NCBI GenBank assembly: GCA_015350385.1
Contig: WNKI01000001.1
Coordinates: 1,915,870 to 1,979,869 of the forward strand
Reading direction: 5' to 3'
Source: Aculops lycopersici
Taxonomy: Eukaryota; Arthropoda; Arachnida; Trombidiformes; Eriophyidae
Length of the DNA stretch: 64,000 bases
The notes below the pieces were generated by a model. It was not told the origin of the DNA. It worked only from the letters and a program-made list of their open reading frames with translations, and did not search any database. Positions 53,855-62,563 of the stretch are shown here, in pieces. Position 1 is the stretch's first letter, and every line of letters begins with the position of its first letter. The translations under genes and the position numbers were made by a program.

Positions 53855-54706
53855 TTGCATAATAATAATAGTGATAGTAGTAGTAGTAGTGATAGCAACA
53901 ACAACAACAACAACAACAACAAGCAGAACCATAACCAAAACCAGAACCAGGACCAGACATCTACAATGGAAGATCAACCGCCAACGAGTAATGCTGGTGC
54001 TGAAAACCCATTGCTCGAAGCCATTGACGCGCCTGAATATCTGGCAAGCCACTTTGATTCGGATAGCGATGAGAGCGATTCAAATGTAATATTCCATGAC
54101 TTGCAGTTGTTCTTCCATGCCATCGGAGAGCCAGAACTCATTGATAAGTTTGTAAACAATAAGGTTACGCTAAGCCAGTTATTGGATATGGACGAACAAG
54201 ACCTCATCAACTGTGGAGTGGACTTGGTTGGTCCGAGGAAAAAGATTTTAAGTAACATTGGACAAATGCATTGTGAGAGATGGCAACCGGCAAGTTTGCA
54301 TGACATGACTGAGAAATCTATGCTCTCGTCGCCAGGTATCTATGTGGCCCTAAATGATATCAACAAGCATATCGAGTACATTGGCGTTACACTCAAATAT
54401 CTAAAGCGAAAGATACAAAACGATCCAGAGATCATGGAACTCGGCAAGGATTACGTGGGCATTGGAAAAGTTTCCGAGGAGCTGGATGATATATCGAAGA
54501 CAGTCAAGGCAACAATGATGTCATTAAACTCTCTTAAGCGAGAGATCGGAAAACACATATCTAATCCTCTGCTACAAGCTCCAAATCACATAGACGAAAA
54601 GTATATCCAAGATTTGAAGTCTAAACGCAACTTCGTACCCGCGGTCTTGGGTGGAATTGGAGCTTGCTTTGCATTGGGACTAGCTAAGCTTCTTATTAAG
54701 TTGTGA
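53855..54706 (+). CDS. GASZ-like SAM-domain protein with C-terminal membrane anchor
   Basis: 283 residues, one exon; the true start may be 53855 or the Met at 53966 (MEDQPPTS), since the first 37 residues are Asn/Ser/Gln repeat. The SAM domain lies at about 84-142 (LQLFFHAIGEPELIDKFVNN, TLSQLLDMDEQDLINCGVDL, GPRKKILSNI). After WQPASLHDM come amphipathic helices and a C-terminal tail anchor (VLGGIGACFALGLAKLLIKL). SAM followed by this helical segment and a tail anchor is the C-terminal half of GASZ/ASZ1, a mitochondrial-surface factor of the piRNA pathway. The ankyrin repeats of GASZ are absent. A different SAM/tail-anchor protein is possible. It is divergent to DMRT. Confidence 0.6.
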   Translation: MHNNNSDSSSSSDSNNNNNNNNKQNHNQNQNQDQTSTMEDQPPTSNAGAENPLLEAIDAPEYLASHFDSDSDESDSNVIFHDLQLFFHAIGEPELIDKFVNNKVTLSQLLDMDEQDLINCGVDLVGPRKKILSNIGQMHCERWQPASLHDMTEKSMLSSPGIYVALNDINKHIEYIGVTLKYLKRKIQNDPEIMELGKDYVGIGKVSEELDDISKTVKATMMSLNSLKREIGKHISNPLLQAPNHIDEKYIQDLKSKRNFVPAVLGGIGACFALGLAKLLIKL

Positions 54707-54898
54707 TTAATGCAAACTCCTGCAAAGCAAATCGACGGACTGGAGGTATTGCTCGTGTTTGGATTCACGCGCTCACACTACTCGACAACAACAACAACAA
54801 CAACAACAACAACACCCACGTGGTTGCAAAGTTTTGTCCAAAAACCGATAGAGATCTCATCGAACAGCATATCATAATATCATTTCATTCTATTCACT

Positions 54899-56164
54899 GT
54901 GGACCTTGAGTATTTTCTCATATTCAAAATGCACAAGACAAAGAAAGAGTTTGACTTCTCGAAATACAAGCAACGAAGAATCGCATTGAAGATCCTGTAT
55001 TTTGGTTGGGATTACGCGGGACTCGCTGATCAAACTGATGCAATAAATACCATCGAACACCACCTGTTCCAAGCTCTAACTAAAGCCTGTTTAATAAAGT
55101 CAAGAGATACTTGCAATTACAATAGATGCGGTAGGACGGACAAAGGTGTATCATCCTTTGGACAAGTTGTTGATCTCAATATACGATCAAATCTATTGGA
55201 CGAAGAAGAGCCCCAAAATGTCGGATTATTTTCGCCGCCTGATTATGTGCCAGATGACAGAACTGCCAAGAGAGACGACAATCGCACCGAACTCAACTAT
55301 GTTGAGATTCTTAACCGCCTTCTACCGGACGAGATCAAAGCCATAGCTTGGGCCCCAGTCAAAGAGGGATTCTCTTCAAGATTTAGTTGCAGGGGTAGAT
55401 CTTATAGCTATATTTTCCCAAAGGGTGATTTGTGTATCGAATCGATGCAAAAGGCTGCAAATTATTTAGTTGGAACGTATGACTACCGAAATTTATGCTC
55501 CTGGGATCTGAATGCAGTTACAGACCACACTAGGACAATTATGGGAACTGAAATAAGGCCACTCAACTTCTCGAAAGATCTACCCGCAAAACAATATCCC
55601 AACTCCTTCTATGAGGTTATAATACAAGGACAGGGTTTTCTGTACCACCAAATACGATGCATAATGTCTATATTGTTTCTAGTTGGAACTAAAAGTGAAT
55701 CACCCGAGGTGGTTCGTGATCTCCTGGATGTTGAAAGATGTCCTGCAAGGCCAAATTATAACAAAGCTAGTCCCCTGCCGCTATGCCTATTTGACTGCAA
55801 GTATAGTGCCGATGATCTACCGCTGGGTTGGATTCATGACCAACGAGCTCTTGCAAATCTATTGAAACATCTCAAGCAACTCTGGTGCGAATACAAGACT
55901 AAAACACTGATGATTGAACGTGCATTGTTTGATATTCAAGATTTGATACTAAGTGGAGATCATGAGCAGAAATCAGATGAATGCGAGAAGTCAGATTGCA
56001 AGCGCCTCAAGTTGGATCTCAACAGGTGGAGAGATTTTGGAATCACGTGTGATACAATGAGTGATAACAAATACGTGCCTCTCATGAAGAGGCCTCGAGG
56101 CGAACCATTGGAGAAGAGATTGGAGACTTTGAGGGATAAAAAGAAGACGAATAAAGACCAATAG
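54899..56164 (+). CDS. PUS3: PUS3, tRNA pseudouridine-38/39 synthase
   Basis: TruA-family enzyme converting U38/U39 of the tRNA anticodon stem to pseudouridine. Up to 421 residues in one exon; the Met at 54929 (MHKTKKEF) is a likely alternative start. Catalytic Asp in NRCGRTDKGVSSFGQVVDL (~81). Also RRIALKILYFGWDYAGLADQ near the start, ILNRLLPDEIKAIAWAPV, FSSRFSCRGRSYSYIF, the DYRNLCSWD core and FLYHQIRCIMSILFLVG, all PUS3/Deg1-type. The C-terminal ~110 residues are charged and variable. It starts about 190 bases after the SAM gene on the same strand. Confidence 0.95.
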   Translation: MDLEYFLIFKMHKTKKEFDFSKYKQRRIALKILYFGWDYAGLADQTDAINTIEHHLFQALTKACLIKSRDTCNYNRCGRTDKGVSSFGQVVDLNIRSNLLDEEEPQNVGLFSPPDYVPDDRTAKRDDNRTELNYVEILNRLLPDEIKAIAWAPVKEGFSSRFSCRGRSYSYIFPKGDLCIESMQKAANYLVGTYDYRNLCSWDLNAVTDHTRTIMGTEIRPLNFSKDLPAKQYPNSFYEVIIQGQGFLYHQIRCIMSILFLVGTKSESPEVVRDLLDVERCPARPNYNKASPLPLCLFDCKYSADDLPLGWIHDQRALANLLKHLKQLWCEYKTKTLMIERALFDIQDLILSGDHEQKSDECEKSDCKRLKLDLNRWRDFGITCDTMSDNKYVPLMKRPRGEPLEKRLETLRDKKKTNKDQ

Positions 56165-56214
56165 CTATCATCATCATCATATCAATACGATGGCATCAAA
56201 TCAAAGCATGTTTT

Positions 56215-56480
56215 TATTTGCCTCCGCTACTTGCTTCGTTTCCAATCGTTTCATGGCCTCAACTAGCTTGCTCTGGTCTCTTTGTGTCAAGCTCTTGCAC
56301 ATATGATATATGTGACACGAGAATGCGTATCTTATATCCTTTGCGTTCCTTGCGCAAGATATGCGAAGCTTTCAAGTCATTTTCCTTTGCAATAGACATC
56401 AAGCTCAAGAATTGACTCTGAGCGGCCACCTTCTCTTCTTACAACGATCCTTGGGTAGTCCTGAATTATTAGAAATCTCT
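56215..56480 (-). pseudogene. Remnant of the 289-residue secreted orphan
   Basis: Two blocks recall 60189-61058. One matches its 3' end (around 56235-56300, against 60200-60260). The other matches the stretch around LGSIVEKCDLEALHILRKNF (56355-56475, against 60785-60910). About 500 bases between them are missing and the frame is broken. Same orientation as the intact gene. Confidence 0.75.
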
Positions 56481-56576
56481 ATTTACTTCCAATTATTCAC
56501 GGGATTTCAAATGACAACTTTCAAGCTGTTGAAAATAAAGGCGACAATGATGAGGATGAAGAAAAACAATTGATTT

Positions 56577-57220
56577 TATTGAGGGTAAACTATCAAGTCC
56601 ACTAGATTACAAAATTGGTCGCTATCTTATTGTTTGACTAAAGACTACCTCACCTGTATTTATGGCGAACCTCAACTATGACAAACTAAAGTCAAGCGAG
56701 TTGGCGGGAGATTTTGTATTGACAGATTTGGAAAAGTTATACTACTTCGATGGACAATCGAGGGATCACAACGCAACCATGTTATTTCAACCGAGTTGCA
56801 CGCATCACTTTATGAATGGCGACCACCTAATATTGAAGCGGAAGTTGGCTAGCTCATTGGCAAATCTCGAGAATTTTTACTCCACCTCAATCAAGCACAT
56901 TGAAGGTGAGCACATGAGTATCAGTGAGAGATTTACAAGCTCGTTGAGTGAGTTTATCAAAACTCATGGGAAGTCAATGATGTTTAAGGGAGGAGGTCAA
57001 ACTTTCTTTGCAGCGACGTTCCAACTTCTATCAGGCGCCCTCTTTGGATCATTACTCTTTGTGTACCAACCCCAACAGTTTGATTGACCAGTGGCACAGG
57101 CTCGTGTCCACAAGAAGTACCAGGTCGGTCTCAGAGGTGAAGCTAAAGGATTCAAGTGAGCATGATATTCATCTGAACGATCTACCTGAGCTACAAATGA
57201 TTGTGACGGCTCCGGTTTAA
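56577..57220 (+). pseudogene. Remnant of the PAN-type membrane protein gene, copy C
   Basis: The first ~70 bases match codons ~690-715 of the 1351-residue gene (SSPLDYKIGRYLI). Sequence then jumps to codons ~1150 onward (LNYDKLKSSELAGDFVLTDL ... GDHLILKRKLASSLANLENF ... membrane segment). An in-frame stop follows YQPQQFD at about 57085, and the ending (NDQWHRLVS ... LPELQ) is in another frame. About 430 codons and the signal peptide are gone. A short open frame from 56662 remains but would lack a leader. Confidence 0.85.
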
Positions 57221-57510
57221 TCAATCTAAACGACTTTCAAACATGAAAATGATGAATATAATAATATTGGAGCCGACAAAAATTGTTCATATTGAAGTGG
57301 AGAAATTTTGAAATTGGTGTTTGTAAACTTGAACTTAATTCAGTTAGGCAATTGCACTTCAACCAATGAGGGAGATCAGGTTACATGAAATGAGAGTTGG
57401 GCGTTCATATTACCTGTTAGCCACAACATGGATCGATTCACTCTCTCCGGGTGGCTATATATTTTTATATTTTCCAATAGAATAGTGGGATTACTTGATA
57501 ATAGAAAAAC
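57221..57510. other. Spacer upstream of the M28 gene
   Basis: Homologous to 40850-41007 (inverted), the spacer after the intact PAN gene. Holds the M28 promoter; no gene. Confidence 0.5.
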
Positions 57511-58707
57511 ATGGATAAAGTTTTAATTATACTTACCACTTTAATTGCGGCCTTCATATTGATCATCAATGCAAGTCAAGCATCTGCGAAATCAAGGCAT
57601 AAACATGAACATGAGCTTAAACATTCATCAGCTAGAGATGACGCCAACTCTAGTTCCTCGACAGAGGAAAGGATTAAGGGTTACGTACATCAAATGAGAT
57701 ATGTTCAAAGGATGGAAACGGATTTGGATTCCATCAAAAGCTTCATCAACTACCCCTTTTCAGAGGAACGATCTGAGACATATATAAAGGAGAATGTGGT
57801 TGAATTTTTGGTGGATAAACTCCAAAGTTACGGTCTCGTCGTTGAAACTCATAATTATTCGAACGAATATTCATTCTTTGCATCTCAGCACGGAGTTAAT
57901 GTGATCGCCAAGTTGCCTGAGAGTCGCATTGAAACACAAGTGGCATCAGGTAGATGGTTAATCATTGGTGCCCACTACGATTCGGTGGAAAGAGCACCGG
58001 GAGTTAATGACGACGGATCTGGTTCAGCGGGAATCCTAGAAGTGGCTCGCATAATTGCGCGACAACGATGCAGATTTCGATTCGGCCAGCCAGTCTTTGT
58101 TTGGTTCGATCAAGAGGAAGTGGGACTACTGGGTAGTGGAGCTTTTATCAGAGACATAATCAGACCAAAGATAACTAGCGGCGAAATCAAGTCGGTGAAA
58201 TTGATTCAATCCGATATGATACTAACGTATGATCCCGAGGACTTTTCGCAAATGAAATTTTACAAGGATTCACCTGAGTTGTTCGAATCGGCGCGCCAAA
58301 GTAACTTCCGGGGCGACTTTATCTCGGTTATAGGTCGGAACACCCATCGGGACAGGCATTTAGTTGAAGTGTACCAAGCCAGTTGGCGGGCAATGGGGTT
58401 CAAACCCGACCAGGCCAAATATCATCCGATTGATTCGGCAGATTTGAGCTCAGATCAGAGTAGTTTTTGGCGTGCCGAATTGGAATTGGTTTCACCTTTG
58501 GAGGCTGTGGTCTTGTATGATAATGGAATTGAGCGTACACCTTATAAAAATTGCTACCACAAACCATGCGACGATAGGCGCCTTTTAACCAGCGACAATT
58601 TTAGTTTTATGAAACGAGTACTGGATGCCCTAACAATGACCATACTATTCTTGTGCGGTGGCCTGTGCCTAGAAGTCTCTGAACTAATTGAATTCAATCG
58701 TAAGTGA
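57511..58707 (+). CDS. Secreted M28-family zinc aminopeptidase, intact copy
   Basis: 398 residues, one exon, signal peptide (VLIILTTLIAAFILIINASQ), then a His/Lys/Glu-rich linker. All M28 two-zinc ligands are visible: His155 and Asp157 region GAHYDSVE, Asp167 in GVNDDGSGSAGILE, Glu200/201 in WFDQEEVGLLGSGAF, Asp ~234 in QSDMIL, and His350 in NCYHKPCDD. Fold and length fit glutaminyl-cyclase/aminopeptidase-like M28 proteins; the exact substrate cannot be told. It is the only complete one of four copies in the window (remnants at 27.8, 37.7 and 40.7 kb) and faces a decayed lipase. AATAAA at 58730. Confidence 0.92.
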   Translation: MDKVLIILTTLIAAFILIINASQASAKSRHKHEHELKHSSARDDANSSSSTEERIKGYVHQMRYVQRMETDLDSIKSFINYPFSEERSETYIKENVVEFLVDKLQSYGLVVETHNYSNEYSFFASQHGVNVIAKLPESRIETQVASGRWLIIGAHYDSVERAPGVNDDGSGSAGILEVARIIARQRCRFRFGQPVFVWFDQEEVGLLGSGAFIRDIIRPKITSGEIKSVKLIQSDMILTYDPEDFSQMKFYKDSPELFESARQSNFRGDFISVIGRNTHRDRHLVEVYQASWRAMGFKPDQAKYHPIDSADLSSDQSSFWRAELELVSPLEAVVLYDNGIERTPYKNCYHKPCDDRRLLTSDNFSFMKRVLDALTMTILFLCGGLCLEVSELIEFNRK

Positions 58708-58729
58708 TGAGGAGAGGGAGAGAGAAAGG

Positions 58730-58735
58730 AATAAA
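58730..58735 (+). terminator. Polyadenylation signal AATAAA of the M28 gene
   Basis: 23 bases after the stop. The same AATAAATGAATC context is kept at 28091 downstream of M28 remnant A. Confidence 0.6.
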
Positions 58736-58858
58736 TGAATCCAGGTGAATAGAGGAAACTACTCAGCGGTCTTTTCTCGTTTAATTATCCCAAAAGAGAG
58801 GATTGGTCTTCTATCTGAACGTGAACTTGATCTTGAGGCTCCAAATCTAGTTAGAATT

Positions 58859-59405
58859 TCGATTCAAGATTTTGATAACGGAATGTGCGAGGTACTTCAG
58901 CACTAGCCAACGAGCCAAGTGGTAGTAGTAAGGGGATTGAAATGTGCCTAGGTGGCTTTGAAGTGTGCACTATGGACTTGGGCTTCTCAAGGGTGTTTGG
59001 TTCCCGAGAAGAGCCTCCCAATTTTGTACATCTAGTTTATCAACGAAGGTAGCTAGGTAAGTGAGAGTGGCGATGTTCCCCTAGAGTCTTAACTTTCTTT
59101 TTCAGGAAGATCGAAGGTTCGGTTTGCCGACAGTATCGCTGCATACTCTTCCTTGAGACTGGCTTAAATACGTAAGTTAAGACGTTTCTCTCCAAGAGTG
59201 TCTGGAACCCATCGCTCAAACCAAATATATCAATCAGGTGCATATAGACAAAGATGTACTTGCTATGCTGCTCCTCTTAGTGTGAGATGATCGACTTGCG
59301 TCTTGATTCGGTTGGGAAGAAGCTTGGTTTGCGGTCATCAGTTGGACACAATTTTCTCCTGTAGAAGCTGTCAACCAAGCTGAAGGTCGTTCTGGGTGAT
59401 ACTGC
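58859..59405 (-). pseudogene. Lipase pseudogene, copy C
   Basis: Minus-strand homology to lipase A (28192-29361): the 3' end around ILNENSD, a shrunken DALADP region, and the best preserved block LLERNVLTYVFKPVSRKSMQ, RYCRQTEPSIF, KKVKTLGEHRHSHLPSYL. It then stops matching near the LCPTD segment and jumps to the segment near QHHPEQW. The nucleophile region, signal exon and most of the hydrolase core are deleted, and frameshifts are present. It cannot be functional. Confidence 0.9.
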
Positions 59406-59439
59406 TTGCTCGAGACAGTGTTAACTATTCTCGGTTGGT

Positions 59440-59940
59440 TTATCTAGATTGCTACCTATCTCTCTGAAAGTTTTCTAGACTTTCAGTTGTCACTCTTGGG
59501 ATGAGATATCCAAATTGATCGTTGAGATGGGAGGGAAAAATTCAATTTGGTTTATCTACATTACTCTAGGACCAAGAGATATGAAGACATGGCAAGGGTG
59601 ATGCAGGGGGAAGACTTCCAACTGACACGCCCAAAGATAGATATGACATTTACAAGAGGAATGATCACCGTCACCCAACCCAAAACAAGGGACTCTAGTG
59701 AACCGTTGAGTGGGCTAGGCAACTAAACTAACTTGTAAGTTGACAGGTAGTTGTCCCATAGCTAATAAGCCTATTAGGATGAATAGAAGAGGGCAGCTGA
59801 TACTGTTCCAGGCCGTAATGATCCCCGCCTTTATTGGGAGACTGTCTAGATAGTAAGCGGACTACTATCGAATGCTTTCTCTAGTCACATTTCAGAGGCC
59901 TCAAATGCCGCAGGATTTGAGATGAGAAAAAACATGGGAA
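59440..59940. repeat. Duplicated lipase upstream flank, copy C
   Basis: Direct-orientation counterpart of 29649-30150; ends close to the 289-residue orphan gene. Contains a short hairpin (CTGAAAGT ... ACTTTCAG near 59464). Confidence 0.7.
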
Positions 59941-60188
59941 TACTGTCACCGAGGTATGGTGGTCGTTGGTCGTTTGGTTTGGTCTCGGGCTAGACCGAAG
60001 TTGGTCATATTTCTGCCTAAGTGGTAGGAAATTATGTCCTCCACCGGTAGCTGCGAGTGCACAATCAAAGGACAAACTGATAGAGAAAAAGAAACTTTCT
60101 GTCGAGATTTGAGATATTCTTCAACAAATGAATGAAGGGGGTTTCGTTTATTCAATCAAATGAAAGCAAAAACGACTACGACAACAAT

Positions 60189-61058
60189 CTAACTCTTAAA
60201 TTGCTCCTTGATGGCCTCAATAAGCTCTGATTGGCTGCGCTTGATAAGGTGCTCGCAAATGTGAAATCTCAACCAAGTGAATCTGATATAATCCATATCG
60301 TCTTGGCCCATAGAAACATTCAACTCAACTGCAGTCTGGTTGAAGATAAGCACATCCATCCAGTCATGAGTAGTGATAATGAACTGGTTACAAGTGTCGA
60401 ATGTTATCTCAATCATAGATTTACTCGTCTCCCTGTTCAACGAATTGACAAAATTTTTATCTGAAAACTTGAACGCCTGGTAGATAGCCCCTGCGAGCTC
60501 GGCAGGTGCCATTTTTTCGATTCCCTCGTAGAAGGCAACCTCGTTGCTTGAGTTTGGCCTAGAATAATAAAAGGCTCCCACCTCTGAAATTCTATCAAGT
60601 CTGTTGATTAGCTTGCCCAAAAATCTCTTATGAACATTGTACTTGTAAGTGATGCTACCGACAAGAGCCCTGGAAGCCTCGGTACATTTGGCCGAGTGTT
60701 CTTCTTGGAATTTATAGATCATCTTTTGCAAGCGCAACTTCAAATTGCCCGAGTTTTCTGGCCAGTTGAGACCGGCATCGTCGAAGTTCTTGCGCAAAAT
60801 ATGCAAAGCTTCCAAGTCACACTTCTCTACAATTGACCCCAAGCTCAAGAATTGACTCCAAGCAGCCATTTCCTTTTGATTCATCGATCCTTGGACAGTC
60901 CTGAAGTACTCGCTAGCTCTAGTCAATGCCTTATGATACTTAACATGGGCTGGGACATTACCAGTGAACCACTTGTTGATCGATTTGTATTCGGTCGACA
61001 TAGTGGAAGCCACCTGTAGGCAGGCGGCCAAAACGAGTAGCTTGGTGAAGAAGTTCAT
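60189..61058 (-). CDS. Secreted all-helical orphan protein, 289 residues
   Basis: Signal peptide (FFTKLLVLAACLQVASTMST) and a mature chain of about 270 residues with four cysteines visible (EKCDLEAL, AKCTEASRAL, DTCNQFIITT, HICEHLI). Predicted by eye to be mainly helical (WSQFLSLGSIVEKC, LRLQKMIYKFQEEH, ELIEAIKEQF). No membrane segment and no family I recognise. A fragment of a second copy lies at 56215-56480, so it duplicated with the lipase/M28/PAN module. Its company of secreted hydrolases suggests a gut, salivary or hemolymph protein; this is inference. Confidence 0.8.
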   Translation of the reverse strand: MNFFTKLLVLAACLQVASTMSTEYKSINKWFTGNVPAHVKYHKALTRASEYFRTVQGSMNQKEMAAWSQFLSLGSIVEKCDLEALHILRKNFDDAGLNWPENSGNLKLRLQKMIYKFQEEHSAKCTEASRALVGSITYKYNVHKRFLGKLINRLDRISEVGAFYYSRPNSSNEVAFYEGIEKMAPAELAGAIYQAFKFSDKNFVNSLNRETSKSMIEITFDTCNQFIITTHDWMDVLIFNQTAVELNVSMGQDDMDYIRFTWLRFHICEHLIKRSQSELIEAIKEQFKS

Positions 61059-61658
61059 AGCGACCAGTTAGAAGAACCAGGCGAAATCTAACGTTGAATT
61101 AACTTGGATTGATTCGAATCTCAATGGAAGTGATGCAAAGAGATACTAGCTCATAGGCTAGAAAATTTTTGGGCCTGGCTGGACAGTGCTTTCTATTTTT
61201 AGAACACTGTCTAGTGCTCAGATTTTAGAACAATGCGACTCATGGGAAAGTTTTTGAGAATGCTCTCGAGCCCAGTGGTTGTCTCAAGTCTTTCTATAGA
61301 TTACACTTCGAAATCGGGAGTTTGATTAGCTAATTAGATTATTGATAAACTCAGCAAAATCACCACAAAAGAGGGCGACACTTCTCACAACTGAACAGAG
61401 TAGAACTAGAAATCAATCAGATTATGATATAGTAGAAGTGACAATCAATACAAAGTTTTATACCCAAAGTTGATCTCAAGGTCATCAAGTGGTTGCGCTT
61501 ATGGCCACTTTGCATCCGACCATCTTTTTATGCGAATTCTCTTGAATTACACGAAATGTAAACACAGGGTTTCTCTCGGCGAGCCGCACACATAAAATCT
61601 CAATTTTCTCAAAGGTCTTTGCATGCGAAGGGCTTTTTCGGGGATGTAGCTAGAGTTA

Positions 61659-61692
<34 letters not shown>

Positions 61693-62563
61693 TTCTCTGT
61701 GTGTGTGGCGCATCAATTTTGAACTTTGACCGCTGACTGGCTGTTTGTGCGATTATTTTGGGGGCTTTTCTCTCTAAACTCAGTCTCTTTTTATCCTCTA
61801 CGTTCTCCAAACAAGCGAGCAAATGCATGGAAAGGAGCGAGACAAACACAAGCAATTTATCACACAAACTACTGTCGAGTTTTAGCCAGCAAGAGAGTGA
61901 GGCGCACTTATTTCTCACAAAAACACAACGCGACGAGTGGCGACAGCAATGTGATGCATCATTTCCCTCCGTCTATAACCTACCTACTCTCTCTCCACAC
62001 GGAGCCCGCTAAATACATTATATCGACACCACCCATATTTTAATTACTTTACTCTATCAACTACTTTGATACAATAACCCTTCTCAGTATCGAACCCTAC
62101 GTCACTCTATCTTACTAGTGACAGCCCAAATCGTATCAGCAGATTAACTTAGAGTTGTTGTTATTATTGTTGTTGCTGTTCTGTAGTCCTTGCTGTGAAT
62201 GTTAACATGATGAACTCACATACCTCGAGGTGCTGCAACCTGCTGCTTAAAAATATCATCAATTAGAAAACTTGTTACTGCATGACATGTCAAGCAAAAG
62301 CAACTAAATTTTATTATTTACACAAAACTAAAACATATTATACCTGGAGGGGAATAATCATTATTATTATTATTATCACTATTATAGATGCTGTAACGTT
62401 GAAAAGAAACAAAAACTTTCCAAGATAGAGAAAAAGTGGAATTTGCAACATTTGGTTCCCTCTGTTACAACTCTGTCCACACCATTGGTGCCTATTATTA
62501 GTATTATGTCACCAGTAGACAGGCAAGCGGGAGTTTTGAGCATTAATTTACAACATTGCCATC
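61059..62563. promoter_or_regulatory. Divergent intergenic region
   Basis: 1.5 kb between the secreted orphan and the SNX19-like gene. No gene seen. CT/GT run at about 61660-61705 and a TTA run near 62360. A 7-bp hairpin (GACAGTG ... CACTGTC) lies near 61173. Confidence 0.45.

Noticed and set aside
56662..57087. 141-codon open frame as a functional short membrane protein
   Set aside because: It is the 3' piece of the PAN gene with no signal peptide, an internal deletion and an early stop; pseudogene is the simpler reading.
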